A DNA stretch of 36,565 nt from a virus, in the IMG/VR virus record IMGVR_UViG_3300047200_000219, positions 1 through 36,565 of that record; one strand, 5' to 3'. Position 1 is the first letter of the stretch. Every line of letters starts with the position of its first letter. A model generated the notes under the pieces. It was not told the origin of the DNA and ran no database searches. It saw only the letters and a list, made by a program, of their open reading frames with translations. The translations under genes and the position numbers were made by a program. Positions 7,049 through 13,390 of this stretch are shown here, one piece after another.

Positions 7049-7227
7049 TCCCAAAAGAAGATATTGATAGTACGTTCATGATCGGTAACGCACTTGAAAG
7101 ATTTACAATATTAAGTCAAAACCCTTGCCACAACCTAACAATACTAGATTGGGGTCCATGGTATAATGGTTGGATGGAAGGAAGGTTTAGAATGCTAGCA
7201 GATCTTAAAATATACGAGGAACCATGA
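7045..7227 (+). CDS. Hypothetical protein
   Basis: 60 aa from the ATG at 7045, with AAAGGAG about 6 bases upstream; the longer in-frame start at 7003 is within the previous gene. It contains WGPWYNGWMEGRFRML. No family recognised. Confidence 0.6.
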   Translation: MIPKEDIDSTFMIGNALERFTILSQNPCHNLTILDWGPWYNGWMEGRFRMLADLKIYEEP

Positions 7228-7409
7228 CGTGGAATAGAGAACCCTGCGAGGACTGTGCAGTAGGAAAGAGAAGTGGATCTTTACCCTGCCACTGGAGAGT
7301 AGATATAGATCTCCTCACACTAGGCGTTAACTCCCCTCGGGTGAGATTAGTATCCTGCCCCCATTATAAAATACCCAATGAACCCTCATACCTAATAGAG
7401 TGGATGTAA
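7224..7409 (+). CDS. Cysteine-motif protein, paralogue of gene 14668
   Basis: 61 aa: PCEDC, LPCHWRVDIDLLTLG, SCPHYK and a final LIEWM. The same order (PCFDC, LPCRWKTEVEILTLA, ECPHQK, LIEWI) is in the gene at 14668. Four cysteines and a histidine probably bind a metal. ATGA overlap with the preceding gene. Confidence 0.65.
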   Translation: MTWNREPCEDCAVGKRSGSLPCHWRVDIDLLTLGVNSPRVRLVSCPHYKIPNEPSYLIEWM

Positions 7410-7434
7410 TGACAACTTATTCATGCGGAGGCTC

Positions 7435-7644
7435 ATGACGACTACACACGCACATAAACGAATAATAAGACATCTTAGTACTCTACCCAGTGGAACTATC
7501 ATCTCTTCAGACCAACTAGCAAAAGAATTAAACCAAATGCCTAAAACAATAGGGAGATCCATAAGAAGTACTACGGATGAGCATGGCGAACCGCTTGCAG
7601 AATATATTCCATGCAGAACGGGTGGTAAGTGGCGTAAACTATGA
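7435..7644 (+). CDS. Small helix-turn-helix protein
   Basis: 69 aa from the ATG at 7435, with CGGAGG 5 bases upstream. The stretch IISSDQLAKELNQMPKTIGR is a good helix-turn-helix, followed by a wing-like GGKWRKL end. Probable DNA-binding regulator of viral genes; target not known. Confidence 0.6.
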   Translation: MTTTHAHKRIIRHLSTLPSGTIISSDQLAKELNQMPKTIGRSIRSTTDEHGEPLAEYIPCRTGGKWRKL

Positions 7645-7895
7645 TAGATAACTCCATTTCCCTTTTAGAAGAACTTACTATCTGGTATGAAGCAGAGAAA
7701 GCAAGCAAGAAACTATTAGAGAACGATTCCCTTCTCCTGGAGTTAGTTACCCTGAAACTCGCTGACCTAAGAGTATCCCTCATAGAATCAGAAGATAACA
7801 GGGAAGAGTATACACTCCTGTATAAAGCACTAACAAACCTCCTATCCTATAGACTAGAAAAGTATACGGGTGGAGTTACTAGAGATACCAAATAG
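7641..7895 (+). CDS. Helical hypothetical protein
   Basis: 84 aa, acidic, leucine-rich, probably an all-helical dimer. It starts in an ATGA overlap with the helix-turn-helix gene and is followed by a terminator-like hairpin, so it closes this operon. Confidence 0.6.
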   Translation: MIDNSISLLEELTIWYEAEKASKKLLENDSLLLELVTLKLADLRVSLIESEDNREEYTLLYKALTNLLSYRLEKYTGGVTRDTK

Positions 7896-7916
7896 AGCAA
7901 TTATAGAACGAATCAG

Positions 7917-7941
7917 GTACCTTTCAGGTACGCGCTTTTTT
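7917..7941 (+). terminator. Hairpin plus T6 terminator
   Basis: GTACC at 7917-7921 pairs with GGTAC at 7927-7931 around a TTTCA loop; after GCGC comes TTTTTT at 7936-7941. It lies 21 bases after the last stop codon of the operon, and the T tract alone fits archaeal termination. Confidence 0.6.
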
Positions 7942-8122
7942 CAGAATGAACTCCTTTTAGGAATTCCGGCAGATTTCCACGAACGATCTGTTTCTGATAT
8001 ATATAATCCCTGGTTTTAAAAATTAAAAATACGGATTTATCATATATATAAAGCCAAAATACAGAAATTTATACGGAGGAGTAAAAGACAGTTACTCGTC
8101 ATCGTTGGGATGTGATGCGGAA

Positions 8123-8133
8123 GGTTTATATAG
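8123..8133 (+). promoter_or_regulatory. TATA-type element, copy 1
   Basis: GGTTTATATAG, identical to the element 111 bases downstream. It matches archaeal TATA consensus, but no ORF begins at the expected distance, so any transcript would be non-coding. Confidence 0.45.
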
Positions 8134-8233
8134 ATGTGCTTATCAGTGTCACCTAGTGGTGTAATGCGTTGATGTATACCATTACCGCTTGTTAAGTGCT
8201 TTGCATTGCCTGTGCATTGCATGATATGTGGGG

Positions 8234-8244
8234 GGTTTATATAG
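8234..8244 (+). promoter_or_regulatory. TATA-type element, copy 2
   Basis: A second exact GGTTTATATAG, followed by TAGGAGGAC, a ribosome-site-like string with no ATG after it. Confidence 0.45.
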
Positions 8245-8323
8245 TAGGAGGACTAACTTTCTGTTATCTTCTTGTTATTAATATCTACTTGTTTTAACTA
8301 AAGTGTACTTGTTAAGATGATAG

Positions 8324-8333
8324 TTATATATAT
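8324..8333 (+). promoter_or_regulatory. TATA element upstream of gene 8366
   Basis: TTATATATAT; the expected transcription start is near 8355, giving a short leader to the GTG at 8366. Confidence 0.45.
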
Positions 8334-8365
8334 GAATAGTGTTATAGTAAGTAGTATCTCTTGTT

Positions 8366-8680
8366 GTGGTGACAGGGGAATTAAAGAGATGTTGTATTAT
8401 GGAAACGATGGAAGTTAAGAACGATATTCTTAAGGGAATATTGAGTACCGATGAAACAACTAAACTATCAAGGTATTATGGTTTAGGTGGCTCAATGGTT
8501 AACGGGGAGATTGAAGAATTAAAGCACCAGGGTTATTATTTCAATTCTATTAGTATAGATGATAACTCGGTTTATGCGCTCTTAATAGAGTTCGATAATA
8601 AAGAAGTGCTTAAGGATTATTCTGACTATGAGGTACTAATACCAACTTGTCAGGCTTCAGATATTATTGAATGCTGGTGA
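8366..8680 (+). CDS. Hypothetical protein, first gene of an operon
   Basis: 104 aa from GTG 8366; ATGs at 8399 and 8408 are plausible alternatives because the first residues (VTGELKRCC) are poorly supported and neither start has a strong ribosome site. The product is acidic (KNDILKGILSTDETTK...IEECW end), probably alpha/beta. No family recognised. It follows the 470-base intergenic region and leads the 8.4-10 kb genes. Confidence 0.55.
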   Translation: MVTGELKRCCIMETMEVKNDILKGILSTDETTKLSRYYGLGGSMVNGEIEELKHQGYYFNSISIDDNSVYALLIEFDNKEVLKDYSDYEVLIPTCQASDIIECW

Positions 8681-8684
8681 AGTT

Positions 8685-8771
8685 ATGAGTAACAATTTTA
8701 TTTTTGTTATTGGGTCCGCTCTTATTGTTCTTATGTATGGAATAGTCTGTATTGGAGCGGTATTATCATGA
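8685..8771 (+). CDS. Single-span membrane mini-protein
   Basis: 28 aa: after MSNN it is one hydrophobic helix (FIFVIGSALIVLMYGIVCI). GGTGA lies 4 bases before the ATG, and the stop overlaps the next start (ATGA). Membrane role unknown. Confidence 0.5.
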   Translation: MSNNFIFVIGSALIVLMYGIVCIGAVLS

Positions 8772-8911
8772 AGTCGCGTATTGAGTTATGCGCTCTATTT
8801 GTAGGCATTACCGGGAGATCTGTTATTACCGGGAATAGAACTACTACATACAATTCCAGGATAGATAAGATTGATTCAAGGATTATTAAGTCATATAACC
8901 GGGAGATGTGA
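8768..8911 (+). CDS. Hypothetical basic mini-protein
   Basis: 47 aa, starting MKSRIELCALFVGITGRS, basic and serine/isoleucine-rich afterwards. ATGA overlap with the membrane mini-protein. The sequence repeats ITGRS/ITGNR and SRIDKIDSRIIKS, but no family is recognised. Confidence 0.4.
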   Translation: MKSRIELCALFVGITGRSVITGNRTTTYNSRIDKIDSRIIKSYNREM

Positions 8912-8915
8912 AGGT

Positions 8916-9218
8916 ATGACAGATGAAGGTTACAATGGGTGGAGGAACTACGAAACATGGTTAGTAGGTTTATGGTTTGATAATGATGAAGGATTATATA
9001 ATGAAGCTCGGCGTATTGCTCGGCGCGCTAAAGATAGGTATGATGCAGGTCAGGCATTGAAAGATCTCGTTGAAGAGATGAACACGTTTAATGATAGGGC
9101 CGATGTATTTAGTGACCTGCTTAATGCTGCATTATCAGAGGTAGACTGGTATGAGATAGGAGATCACTTCACGGATAATGAGGGGGAGGAAGAGGAGGAT
9201 GATAATAATGACTCTTGA
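8916..9218 (+). CDS. NYETW-motif phage protein
   Basis: 100 aa from the ATG at 8916, preceded by GAAGGT; the longer in-frame start at 8871 lies in the previous gene. YNGWRNYETWLVGLWFDNDE is the hallmark of a small family common in bacterial and archaeal tailed viruses (I recall it as DUF7249, from memory). The rest is helical (ARRIARRAKDRY...LKDLVEEM) with a highly acidic tail of E and D. Function unknown. Confidence 0.72.
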   Translation: MTDEGYNGWRNYETWLVGLWFDNDEGLYNEARRIARRAKDRYDAGQALKDLVEEMNTFNDRADVFSDLLNAALSEVDWYEIGDHFTDNEGEEEEDDNNDS

Positions 9219-9504
9219 AAGTGATCTTAAAACCTTTTTAGATGCTTATGAGAAGTTATGGAAATCTACAGATTACGAGACATGCGATGAATTAAACGAG
9301 TTATTATCTGTTGACTCTCATTCTATTGAGAAGATCATTAAGCAAATATCAGATAGTGACCGATGCGCTTATTGTGGCAGATTATTAGATAATCCGGACG
9401 ATTATATAGAGGGTACTGAGTACGAAACTGATCCAAGTCCTGCACACTATCATTATAATAAAGGGTATATTTGCCCGGAATGCGGTAATAGGGAGATGTT
9501 TTAA
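9208..9504 (+). CDS. Zinc-ribbon protein
   Basis: 98 aa from the ATG at 9208, with GAGGAGG about 9 bases upstream. The N-terminal 50 residues are helical; the C-terminus has CAYCG at 52-56 and CPECG near the end, with an HYHY stretch between, a typical zinc ribbon. Overlaps the previous gene by 11 bases. Confidence 0.62.
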   Translation: MTLESDLKTFLDAYEKLWKSTDYETCDELNELLSVDSHSIEKIIKQISDSDRCAYCGRLLDNPDDYIEGTEYETDPSPAHYHYNKGYICPECGNREMF

Positions 9505-9505
9505 A

Positions 9506-9652
9506 ATGAGATGTATTTATGAAAATGGTGGTTATTGTGGGATATGTAATAAACCTATATTTAACCCAAAAAATGATAATGAACAACTAGAATCGGTAGA
9601 ATGTGATAAGTTATGTGATGAATATATAGAATGGGATGAATGGGAGATCTAA
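9506..9652 (+). CDS. Cysteine-rich acidic mini-protein
   Basis: 48 aa, with CGIC at 11-14 and CDKLC at 33-37 forming a probable metal site, and an acidic tryptophan-containing end (YIEWDEWEI). It starts one base after the previous stop and overlaps the next start (TAATG). Confidence 0.5.
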   Translation: MRCIYENGGYCGICNKPIFNPKNDNEQLESVECDKLCDEYIEWDEWEI

Positions 9653-9810
9653 TGACTAAATCTTTTATTCCGGCACTAATAGAAATTAAGGAATCAGACG
9701 GTTCATTTAAATTAAACCTAAAAGAGTTTCCAACATTATTGGAACTACTTTTCGGGTTCTCCTGCTTAATGTGTCTCTGGTCTTTCATTACTACCGGGAA
9801 ATTCTATTAA
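9652..9810 (+). CDS. Small tail-anchored membrane protein
   Basis: 52 aa: a soluble N-terminal 25 residues, then a hydrophobic helix (LLELLFGFSCLMCLWSFI). TAATG overlap with the preceding gene. A T8 tract lies just downstream (9813-9820). Function unknown. Confidence 0.48.
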   Translation: MTKSFIPALIEIKESDGSFKLNLKEFPTLLELLFGFSCLMCLWSFITTGKFY

Positions 9811-9820
9811 CTCTTTTTTT

Positions 9821-10042
9821 ATGAAACGTGTTAAAGGTATATCTGGCACCGGGAATTATAAGCCCAGGTGGTTATGGGATAAAGTAGCACTAAAGTATGA
9901 TCACGGCCTAGAACAAAATGATACAATTGTCTATAAATTTACTAGGCCTAGTATAGACAAAACGATAATCTGCTCTAATGATATTACAATATGCTGTGTT
10001 GATTGTATGAAATGCTATTCTGATTTATTAGAACAATATTAG
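9821..10042 (+). CDS. Hypothetical protein with C-terminal cysteine cluster
   Basis: 73 aa, starting MKRVKGISGTGNYKPRWLWD. Cysteines at the end (ICSNDITICCVDCMKC) probably bind a metal. It directly follows a T8 tract with no ribosome site, so translation is leaderless or weakly coupled. Last gene before a 380-base intergenic region. Confidence 0.5.
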   Translation: MKRVKGISGTGNYKPRWLWDKVALKYDHGLEQNDTIVYKFTRPSIDKTIICSNDITICCVDCMKCYSDLLEQY

Positions 10043-10054
10043 ACCGTTATAGAA

Positions 10055-10084
10055 CAACATATAGACATGATCGGTAATATGTTG
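10055..10084. repeat. Inverted repeat after gene 9821
   Basis: CAACATAT at 10055-10062 pairs with ATATGTTG at 10077-10084 across 14 bases. It lies 12 bases after the stop codon and could be a terminator hairpin or a protein site. No T tract follows at once. Confidence 0.4.
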
Positions 10085-10160
10085 GTATAATCCATTGTCT
10101 TTTATTATTTTTCGTTTGTTTGTTCCGCGTGGCAGTAATACATTACAATGGACAACTATG

Positions 10161-10280
10161 TACATTGGCGTATAGATTTATACATTAGCGTATAATTATG
10201 TTCATTAATGTATAAAAGTGTGCATCGGTGAACAAAAATATACATTGGTGTATAAAAAAGGACATCGGAGTTCTCGGAGG
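10161..10280. repeat. Six-unit 20-bp palindromic repeat array
   Basis: Six units begin at 10161, 10181, 10201, 10221, 10241 and 10261, exactly 20 bp apart. The consensus start is TACATTGGTGTATAAAAATA. With the preceding TA, the best unit reads TATACA-TTGG-TGTATA, a perfect 6+6 palindrome with a 4-base spacer. Units 3, 4 and 6 are diverged but in phase. The 20-bp step places sites on nearly the same DNA face every two turns, as in operator arrays or replication iterons. Confidence 0.8.
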
Positions 10281-10393
10281 GTCGCTGGCGGGCGCAGGAG
10301 CGCAGGGGGTTCCTAGGCACTTCCCTCTTTTTGGGTGATCCCTCTTTTCCCTCTCTTCCCTGTTTTTACAAAACATATATATCCCTCCCTTCC
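10274..10393. other. GC-rich patch and pyrimidine tracts
   Basis: From 10274 to about 10312 the sequence is G-rich (runs GGAGGG, GGCGGG, GGGGG) in an otherwise AT-rich region. From 10318 to 10393 the plus strand is almost all C and T with repeated TTCCCT blocks. No ORF is convincing. This is the flank of the repeat array and could be a melting or strand-asymmetric part of an origin (inference). Confidence 0.45.
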
Positions 10394-10403
10394 CTATATT
10401 TAG
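10394..10403 (+). promoter_or_regulatory. TATA element of gene 10425
   Basis: CTATATTTAG is centred about 27 bases before the ATG at 10425, giving leaderless transcription. A second element, CATATATATCC at 10374-10384, lies just upstream. Confidence 0.5.
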
Positions 10404-10424
10404 TATGCAGGGTGTTAGTGAAGG

Positions 10425-10631
10425 ATGAGCAATCCAACCTTCCCTGCTAATTGTACAAAGGAGTTGAAAAGAATGAAACCTAATTATTTGGATGTTGTAG
10501 ATTATATTGTGGAATGCCCGTTGTATAAATTTAATGTGGGTACAAACGAAATATGTTTTAAGTGTGAGTATTATTTGGGTTTATCTTATGAAAATGAGAG
10601 TATCGCATGTAAATATAAGGTGAAAAAATGA
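10425..10631 (+). CDS. Cysteine-containing hypothetical protein
   Basis: 68 aa, with C10, C31, C44-C47 (CFKC) and C62. ATG 10425 fits the TATA spacing; an in-frame ATG at 10473 with AAAGGAG 11 bases upstream is an alternative start. Stop overlaps the next gene by four bases. Function unknown. Confidence 0.55.
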   Translation: MSNPTFPANCTKELKRMKPNYLDVVDYIVECPLYKFNVGTNEICFKCEYYLGLSYENESIACKYKVKK

Positions 10632-10912
10632 AATACCTGAAATGTCCTCTGTGTGGTAAAACCCCTATGGATTATAGAACAACATCTGAACATACTGGAG
10701 CTTATCCCCAAGAGATATATAGGTGTATAAGTTGTAGTACCGTAGTTAAAACAAGTAAATTAAGAAAGGAAACTAAAGAAATTAAAAAACTAGAACGCTG
10801 TCCAGTTTGTGATGAATTAATGAACTTATTTATTGATGAACAATCCTTCATAGGAATTGTCTGCCCTAATCATGGGTACTATCATGGATGGAGGGTTGTT
10901 TTCTATGAGTAA
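10628..10912 (+). CDS. Double zinc-ribbon protein
   Basis: 94 aa with two ribbons: CPLCG at 6-10 with CISC at 33-36, then CPVC at 58-61 with CPNH at 79-82. The two are joined by a lysine-rich helix (KLRKETKEIKKLE). GGTGA lies before the ATG. Likely nucleic-acid or protein adaptor; role unknown. Confidence 0.68.
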   Translation: MKYLKCPLCGKTPMDYRTTSEHTGAYPQEIYRCISCSTVVKTSKLRKETKEIKKLERCPVCDELMNLFIDEQSFIGIVCPNHGYYHGWRVVFYE

Positions 10913-11096
10913 GATATGTCCCTTTATGTCAAGACCGCACAGATCCAATCTTGGTCAGACAGTAGATGATCTATTCTCTATTGTGTATTGTCGTGAAGAT
11001 CAATGTATGGCATGGATCCCTGCTAAGTTAAAGATCGGTAATGTACAAGAGGAGTACCAACCTGGATATTGTAAGCTTATTGGAGTGGTTGGATGA
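10905..11096 (+). CDS. CPFMS-type cysteine protein
   Basis: 63 aa from the ATG at 10905, with GGAGGG upstream. ICPFMS, then VYCREDQCMAW and a final GYCKL are the cysteine pattern of a small family widespread in phages and prokaryotes (general recall), probably binding zinc or an Fe-S cluster. Overlaps its neighbours by 8 and 4 bases. Confidence 0.65.
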   Translation: MSKICPFMSRPHRSNLGQTVDDLFSIVYCREDQCMAWIPAKLKIGNVQEEYQPGYCKLIGVVG

Positions 11097-11530
11097 AACT
11101 AATCAATCTTACTAACGATCCCTCTATCAACATTTATCTTCCTGATGGATCTGTAGTATGTTACCCGCAGAAAGGATGTTTAAGGGTTAATTCTGATTCT
11201 ATTGTGGTTGATGCTATATCTTCTGAAATGATTTTAGGCAGGATTCATAAGATACCTGTTATGACTACGGTTTGGATCCCTCAGGAGTTACCACCTGTTA
11301 TTGAAGATACGATGTATATTGTTTCTTCTCTTACTGCTATGGCTATTCGTGAGACTCATCCAGAGCGTAAAGACTTCATATGTCCTAATACTCATCCTTC
11401 TCAGGTTGTTCGTCATGGCAAAAGAGTCATGGGTTGCCTGTCGTTTCAAAGAATGTGGGATGTACAAGAGCGCGTTGAAGGGTATGGTATTGATGGTGAT
11501 ATAAGAGTTGCATATAAAAGGGAGGGGTAA
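11093..11530 (+). CDS. INLT...YIVS family phage protein
   Basis: 145 aa. It opens with KLINLTNDPSINIYLPDG, has a central MYIVSSLTAMAIRE block and ends with a GCLSF segment. This order (an INLTPH-like strand, a PxSG-like turn, YIVS, then Arg/Asp and a final G-x-x-x-F) is one I recognise from many hypothetical proteins in bacterial and archaeal tailed viruses. No activity is known. It follows the CPFMS gene with an ATGA overlap. Confidence 0.6.
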   Translation: MKLINLTNDPSINIYLPDGSVVCYPQKGCLRVNSDSIVVDAISSEMILGRIHKIPVMTTVWIPQELPPVIEDTMYIVSSLTAMAIRETHPERKDFICPNTHPSQVVRHGKRVMGCLSFQRMWDVQERVEGYGIDGDIRVAYKREG

Positions 11531-11537
11531 GTTAAAT

Positions 11538-11723
11538 ATGACAAAGAAGAAAGAACCAATTGCATTCCCAAGTTGTTTTGGTACTTGTGATATTTGTGAT
11601 AGAAATTGTATGCATGGATGTATATTAACCATTAGATGTATGAATCACCTCGAAACAGATCCAAAATATAGACGTAAAACGGGTAATCCAAATGAGGGAG
11701 AATTTTTCTCTCCTAACCTTTAA
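11538..11723 (+). CDS. Cysteine-rich mini-protein
   Basis: 61 aa from the ATG at 11538, with GGGAGGGG about 11 bases upstream; an in-frame ATG at 11508 is an alternative. CFGTCDICDRNCMHGC plus C44 give six cysteines in 25 residues, likely a metal or Fe-S site. Ends before the structured intergenic region. Confidence 0.55.
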   Translation: MTKKKEPIAFPSCFGTCDICDRNCMHGCILTIRCMNHLETDPKYRRKTGNPNEGEFFSPNL

Positions 11724-11743
11724 TTAAAGCGAGAATAGATACC

Positions 11744-11771
11744 TTTATACCCTCTTTTATCCTATATATAA
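11744..11771 (+). promoter_or_regulatory. Two TATA-type elements
   Basis: TTTATACC at 11744-11751 predicts a transcript starting near 11772, which would include all of the structured leader. CTATATATAA at 11762-11771 is a stronger match but predicts a start near 11793, which would drop the first helix strand. Confidence 0.45.
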
Positions 11772-11889
11772 TTGGTAATACTAACCAACATACAGGAGTT
11801 GAAAGCCCCCCTTTCTATCCGGTATTACCAAGAACAACGCAAGTGGTGGTTTCCCTAAGGGGTTTTCAAATAATAATCACCCACCTTGC
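11772..11889 (+). promoter_or_regulatory. Structured leader with interlocking helices
   Basis: Three complementary pairs are present. A: TTGGTAATAC (11772-11781) with GTATTACCAA (11822-11831), 10 perfect pairs. B: TTGAAAGCCCC (11799-11809) with GGGGTTTTCAA (11859-11869), 11 pairs with one G-U. C: GCAAG-tg-GTGG (11839-11849) with CCACCTTGC (11881-11889), 9 pairs with a two-base bulge. Their order A B A' C B' C' means two hairpins whose loops can kiss through B. C' ends just before TAGGAGG and the ATG at 11905. A regulatory leader of riboswitch or sensor type is likely, but no known class was recognised. Confidence 0.6.
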
Positions 11890-11904
11890 ATAGGAGGAAA
11901 AAGA

Positions 11905-12108
11905 ATGTCACAACATAACAACTGTGAAGAAAAGACTGGTGATACGTCTTATGACGATCACTTAGATCGGATTAACAAGTATCGTGACTTCTGCCGTAAA
12001 TCATGGGGTACCTATATGGGTGGACTCTATCATCCTCTCTATGATGAGAAAGGCATGATTATCGGCGCAATTCGGATTAGCGATAAGGAGGAAAAGTATT
12101 ATGAATAG
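11905..12108 (+). CDS. Hypothetical protein behind the structured leader
   Basis: 67 aa, starting MSQHNNCEEKTGDTSYDDHL. TAGGAGG lies about 8 bases before the ATG, one of the strongest ribosome sites in the window. Charged and tyrosine-rich (KYRDFCRKSWGTYMGGLYHP). No family recognised; it is the first gene controlled by the leader. Confidence 0.6.
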   Translation: MSQHNNCEEKTGDTSYDDHLDRINKYRDFCRKSWGTYMGGLYHPLYDEKGMIIGAIRISDKEEKYYE

Positions 12109-12364
12109 AATTCTTACTAACAAGATGGATACATATGGTATCGTTAAGTTAGAGGGAGCACAAGAGGTGACAAGTGTTGGTTATTACGATGTTAATTATC
12201 TCATATCCGCACTTAAGACTCTTAAAAGATTGGGGTGCACAAGAGTTACACTAGCACATACACCCGCACATAATCCGATGCTAAATGTTTGTGTGATAAT
12301 CCCTAATGATATGCATTGTGGGGAGCATGTTGCTATGACTGTTGCCCCTAGGAGTGAACCATAA
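12101..12364 (+). CDS. Alpha/beta hypothetical protein
   Basis: 87 aa, overlapping the preceding gene by 8 bases, with AAGGAGG upstream. Predicted alternating strands and one helix (YDVNYLISALKTLKRLG, then CTRVTLAHTP, then VCVIIP and VAMTVAPRS). The helix-strand-loop-strand order with a final hydrophobic APR segment faintly recalls part of a sliding-clamp domain, but this is too weak to name it. Confidence 0.55.
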   Translation: MNRILTNKMDTYGIVKLEGAQEVTSVGYYDVNYLISALKTLKRLGCTRVTLAHTPAHNPMLNVCVIIPNDMHCGEHVAMTVAPRSEP

Positions 12365-12801
12365 TGTCTAATTGTAAATTTTGCTCGGAACCTATAACAT
12401 GGGTTAAGATGGGGGAGAAGAATGTACCCCTTAATATGGACGGCGTTACTGTCCATAAGTGTAAAGATGGTGTACCTCAGGCAGGCATACCCGTATCTGG
12501 TGCTATTACTGCTAGTGTTCCTGTTCAACAGGGTACCCGCGCTCAGTACGCTCCTAAGGCATATACACCAAAGGCAGAGGATCCCGACAGGCAAAGGATC
12601 ATCGTATGGCAGAATATGATGGGTCATGCGGTAGAAGCTATTAAAATGACAGGTAACTTCACTGATATGGACGATAGCATGGCTAAGCGTATCCTGTTTG
12701 TTACCGATCTGCTGTTCGAAGGAACTATGACGAAGTGGAGGACAGGTAAGTTAGTAGAGATCCCTAAGGATATCCAGGATAAGATTAACCAAATAACCTA
12801 A
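12364..12801 (+). CDS. Zinc ribbon plus helical-domain phage protein
   Basis: 145 aa. The N-terminus CKFCSEPITWVKMGEKNVPL followed by HKC is a zinc ribbon of a kind common in phage genomes (C-x2-C...W-x-PLxxDG...HxC). After a P/A-rich linker (35-70) comes a helical domain with RIIVWQNMMGHAVEAIKMTG and ITDLLFEG-like segments, a pairing seen in other tailed-virus hypothetical proteins (recall). Possibly involved in DNA binding or replication. One-base overlap of stop and start with the previous gene. Confidence 0.6.
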   Translation: MSNCKFCSEPITWVKMGEKNVPLNMDGVTVHKCKDGVPQAGIPVSGAITASVPVQQGTRAQYAPKAYTPKAEDPDRQRIIVWQNMMGHAVEAIKMTGNFTDMDDSMAKRILFVTDLLFEGTMTKWRTGKLVEIPKDIQDKINQIT

Positions 12802-13034
12802 TTCTTCCCTCTTTTTAGATGCTTTATAACTGTACCCTATTTACTTAGTTAGCAGTTTTCTATAGGGGGATCTTTTCTCTGGATCCTTTGCCGGTACCAT
12901 ATACTATTTATACTATTAATTTCTAATCTATACAACAGAGTAGTATACTGTTTTTTTATTATTAAGAAAAAAAGAGTAGTCAAATTATATTTTATAAGTT
13001 ACTCAGAAACTTCATACTAAGTTAATAGGAAAAG
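12802..13034 (+). other. Intergenic region with T tracts
   Basis: No ORF. It opens with CTTCCCTCTTTTT, a 13-mer also present at 10319-10331, then holds TTTTTTT near 12951-12957 and an AT-rich stretch. The T tracts probably terminate transcripts from the 11.9-12.8 kb genes. Confidence 0.4.
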
Positions 13035-13044
13035 CATATAAAGG
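13035..13044 (+). promoter_or_regulatory. TATA element of the RHH gene
   Basis: CATATAAAGG is centred about 28 bases before the ATG at 13067, with no ribosome site between, consistent with a leaderless message. Confidence 0.55.
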
Positions 13045-13066
13045 AATATATCATATATATTAGTAT

Positions 13067-13390
13067 ATGTTTGGAAAGAAGCGCAGAGATGGGGAGAGAA
13101 GGAGATCTATATCTTATTCACTCTCCGAATGTGTTATAAGACAGATAGATGAAGTGGATAGTACCTCCCCTAGATCTGTCGTTGTTGAACAACTCTTAAT
13201 TGAAGCACTTAAACTAAGGAAGAAAGCAGATGTAGCAGTTGTCTTCCCTCTCTCTCATGAAGAACTATCATGGATTGCTAAACTATGCAAGCGTGGACAG
13301 ACACCTGAGGAGTACTTTCGTGGGTATGTGTGGTCGCTTGTAGAGAAGGCAGAGGCACTATCTAAATTAAAGGTGAGTGATGATGATTGA
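13067..13390 (+). CDS. Ribbon-helix-helix regulator
   Basis: 107 aa. A basic N-terminus (GKKRRDGERRR) leads into SISYSLSECVIRQIDEVDST and SVVVEQLLIEALKL, the strand-helix-helix fold of Arc/MetJ-type dimeric repressors, which insert a two-stranded ribbon into the major groove of palindromic operators. The C-terminal half (55-107) is helical, with a tryptophan-containing segment, and is probably an oligomerisation or ligand domain. A leaderless promoter starts a new operon here. It is a candidate ligand for the palindrome array at 10161 (inference). Confidence 0.72.
   Translation: MFGKKRRDGERRRSISYSLSECVIRQIDEVDSTSPRSVVVEQLLIEALKLRKKADVAVVFPLSHEELSWIAKLCKRGQTPEEYFRGYVWSLVEKAEALSKLKVSDDD

Larger units (their letters stand above)
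7942..8365 (+). other. Long intergenic region with tandem promoter elements
   Basis: No convincing ORF. It is AT-rich at 7990-8060, with two identical GGTTTATATAG copies, a CACC-TAGT-GGTG inverted repeat at 8150-8161, two GCATTGC copies near 8202-8220, five CTTGTT copies and a final TATA element before gene 8366. It could encode short RNAs, hold an operator cluster or be a replication origin; the sequence does not decide. Confidence 0.5.
8188..8365 (+). repeat. CTTGTT short direct repeats
   Basis: CTTGTT occurs at 8188, 8271, 8288, 8308 and 8360, all on the plus strand; the copies at 8288 and 8308 extend to TACTTGTT and are 20 bases apart. This could be a protein-binding cluster in the promoter of gene 8366. 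The six-base unit is short, so chance cannot be excluded. Confidence 0.35.

Noticed and set aside
8371-8400. A tRNA or other structured RNA in the 7.9-8.4 kb region
   Set aside because: No cloverleaf, no T-loop (GTTCRA) sequence found; only short inverted repeats.
10161-10280. CRISPR-like array
   Set aside because: Units are 20 bp with no spacers between them and are internally palindromic; this is an operator/iteron array, not repeat-spacer DNA.
10185-10376. 63-aa minus-strand frame across the 20-bp array and GC patch
   Set aside because: It consists of translated repeats and proline/alanine from the GC patch, without ribosome site or sensible protein features.
12196-12627. 143-aa minus-strand frame opposite genes 12101 and 12364
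   Set aside because: Cysteine/leucine-rich shadow of two well-supported plus-strand genes with ribosome sites.
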